From positions 1 to 14,723 of the forward strand of contig JBDRGX010000097.1 in assembly GCA_043817485.1 (NCBI GenBank): a stretch of 14,723 bases of DNA, read 5' to 3'. Under the pieces are notes generated by a model, which worked only from the letters and a program-made list of their open reading frames with translations, was not told the origin of the DNA and searched no databases. The stretch is from JBDRGX01 sp043817485 [NCBI: bacterium]. Lineage in GTDB: Bacteria > JBDRGX01. Shown here piece after piece: positions 14,162-14,723 of this stretch (positions within the stretch are counted from its first letter, which is position 1; every line of letters begins with the position of its first letter). The position numbers and the translations under genes are program-made.

Positions 14162-14723
14162 TTTCACCTTTTTCTAAAATATTTTTTTCTTCAAATATGT
14201 TTATTTCATTTTTCCCAATTTTTTTTGCTATATACATTGCTTTATCTGCTTTATCAACCAATTCTTTAGCAGTAATAGCATTTTCTGGACAAGAAGCAAT
14301 TCCAATACTTACAGTAATATTTATATTGTGTTCTTCAATAATAAAAGAAGTTTTTTCAATTTGAGTACGAATTCTTTCAGCTGTAATAAAAGCACCTTCT
14401 TTAGAAGTTTCTGAAAGAATAATTGCAAATTCATCTCCTCCATATCGAGCTATTAAATCAACATTACGAATACATTTTTTAAAAATATTAGCAGATTGTA
14501 TTAAAATTTCATCTCCAATTGCATAACTATAAGTATCATTAATTTTTTTAAAATTATCTATTTCTATCATTAGTACAGTAAGAATACTATTCTTTTTTTG
14601 AATTCTTTTTATATCATAGTCTAATCTTTCATAAAAATAAAAATAAAGATAAAGTCCAGTTAATTCATCTGTAATAGCTAATGTTTGAGCTTTTTGATAT
14701 AAAATAATATTTTCTATTATTGC
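14148..14723 (-). CDS. GGDEF-domain protein, C-terminal part, runs off the window
   Basis: The frame is open from the window end to the stop at 14148-14150, giving 191 residues. The Met at 14570 is internal: upstream codons in the same frame encode AITDELTGLY, the usual beginning of a GGDEF domain, so the true start is beyond the window. RNVDLIARYGGDEF shows an intact GGDEF active loop and an intact RxxD I-site. Three positions are odd. The LTGLYNRRYF motif is replaced by LTGLYLYFYFYERL. The first metal-binding Asp of DIDNFK is Glu (MIEIDNFK). The usual NDTYGH reads NDTYSY. Activity may therefore be altered or lost, leaving a c-di-GMP-binding role through the I-site. The stop overlaps the start of the next GGDEF gene, so both are likely made together. 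Confidence 0.88.
   Translation of the reverse strand, partial: AIIENIILYQKAQTLAITDELTGLYLYFYFYERLDYDIKRIQKKNSILTVLMIEIDNFKKINDTYSYAIGDEILIQSANIFKKCIRNVDLIARYGGDEFAIILSETSKEGAFITAERIRTQIEKTSFIIEEHNINITVSIGIASCPENAITAKELVDKADKAMYIAKKIGKNEINIFEEKNILEKGENEKK

Noticed and set aside
14148-14570. A complete 140-residue GGDEF gene starting at 14570
   Set aside because: The same frame continues upstream to the window end with LTGLY-type GGDEF sequence, so the Met is internal and the gene is truncated by the window.
1-14723. tRNA, rRNA or riboswitch
   Set aside because: No cloverleaf-like GC-rich segment, rRNA signature or recognised aptamer core was seen; the only GC-rich spots are repeat remnants.

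Overview
This is a very AT-rich bacterial stretch (by eye roughly a quarter G+C) with long A/T homopolymers inside genes and degenerate dispersed repeats in the larger gaps. The gene content (YebC, RuvC, PurD, NikR, an HtrB-type acyltransferase, a secreted CBM9-like protein, GGDEF proteins) is bacterial. The repeat types (TTCGAATTTC mosaics and GAAGGGGTGA...ATTATTGTA units) are ones I associate from memory with uncultured candidate-phylum genomes. No marker gene here allows a firm taxonomic call.

Layout. 3-140 is the C-terminal end of a DNA methyltransferase. 141-757 is non-coding and filled with repeat fragments. 758-6184 is a rightward run: a short-chain dehydrogenase (possibly acquired), a GT4 glycosyltransferase, purD (broken by a +1 frameshift at an A10 run), nikR, and a two-gene ABC-2 exporter. 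After a 336-nt AT-rich gap come yebC and ruvC (6521-7798), without ruvA or ruvB. The two halves of the window converge at 7799-8057, a gap holding another repeat copy. Everything to the right is leftward. Read in transcription order it comprises a 5'-truncated GGDEF gene overlapping a membrane GAF-like/GGDEF gene, then a 260-nt gap with a promoter candidate, a palindrome and a 16-nt direct repeat. Beyond that gap come a CDP-alcohol phosphatidyltransferase, myo-inositol-1-phosphate synthase, an HtrB/PatA-like acyltransferase, a phosphofructokinase with pyrophosphate-type active-site residues, and a secreted CBM9-like protein.

How the genes work together. The clearest functional unit is the leftward lipid block. 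Ino1 makes inositol phosphate from glucose-6-phosphate, the CDP-alcohol transferase can join it to CDP-diacylglycerol, and the acyltransferase resembles actinobacterial PatA, which acylates phosphatidylinositol mannosides. This suggests a phosphatidylinositol-type lipid pathway outside Actinobacteria. The adjacent phosphofructokinase acts at the same sugar-phosphate node. NikR beside an ABC-2 exporter suggests nickel-linked regulation, but I saw no NikR operator.

I did not find a convincing wholly new system. The best leads are the inositol-lipid cassette, the purD frameshift at a homopolymer, the PPi-type phosphofructokinase, the repeat families, and the two GGDEF proteins with altered key residues.
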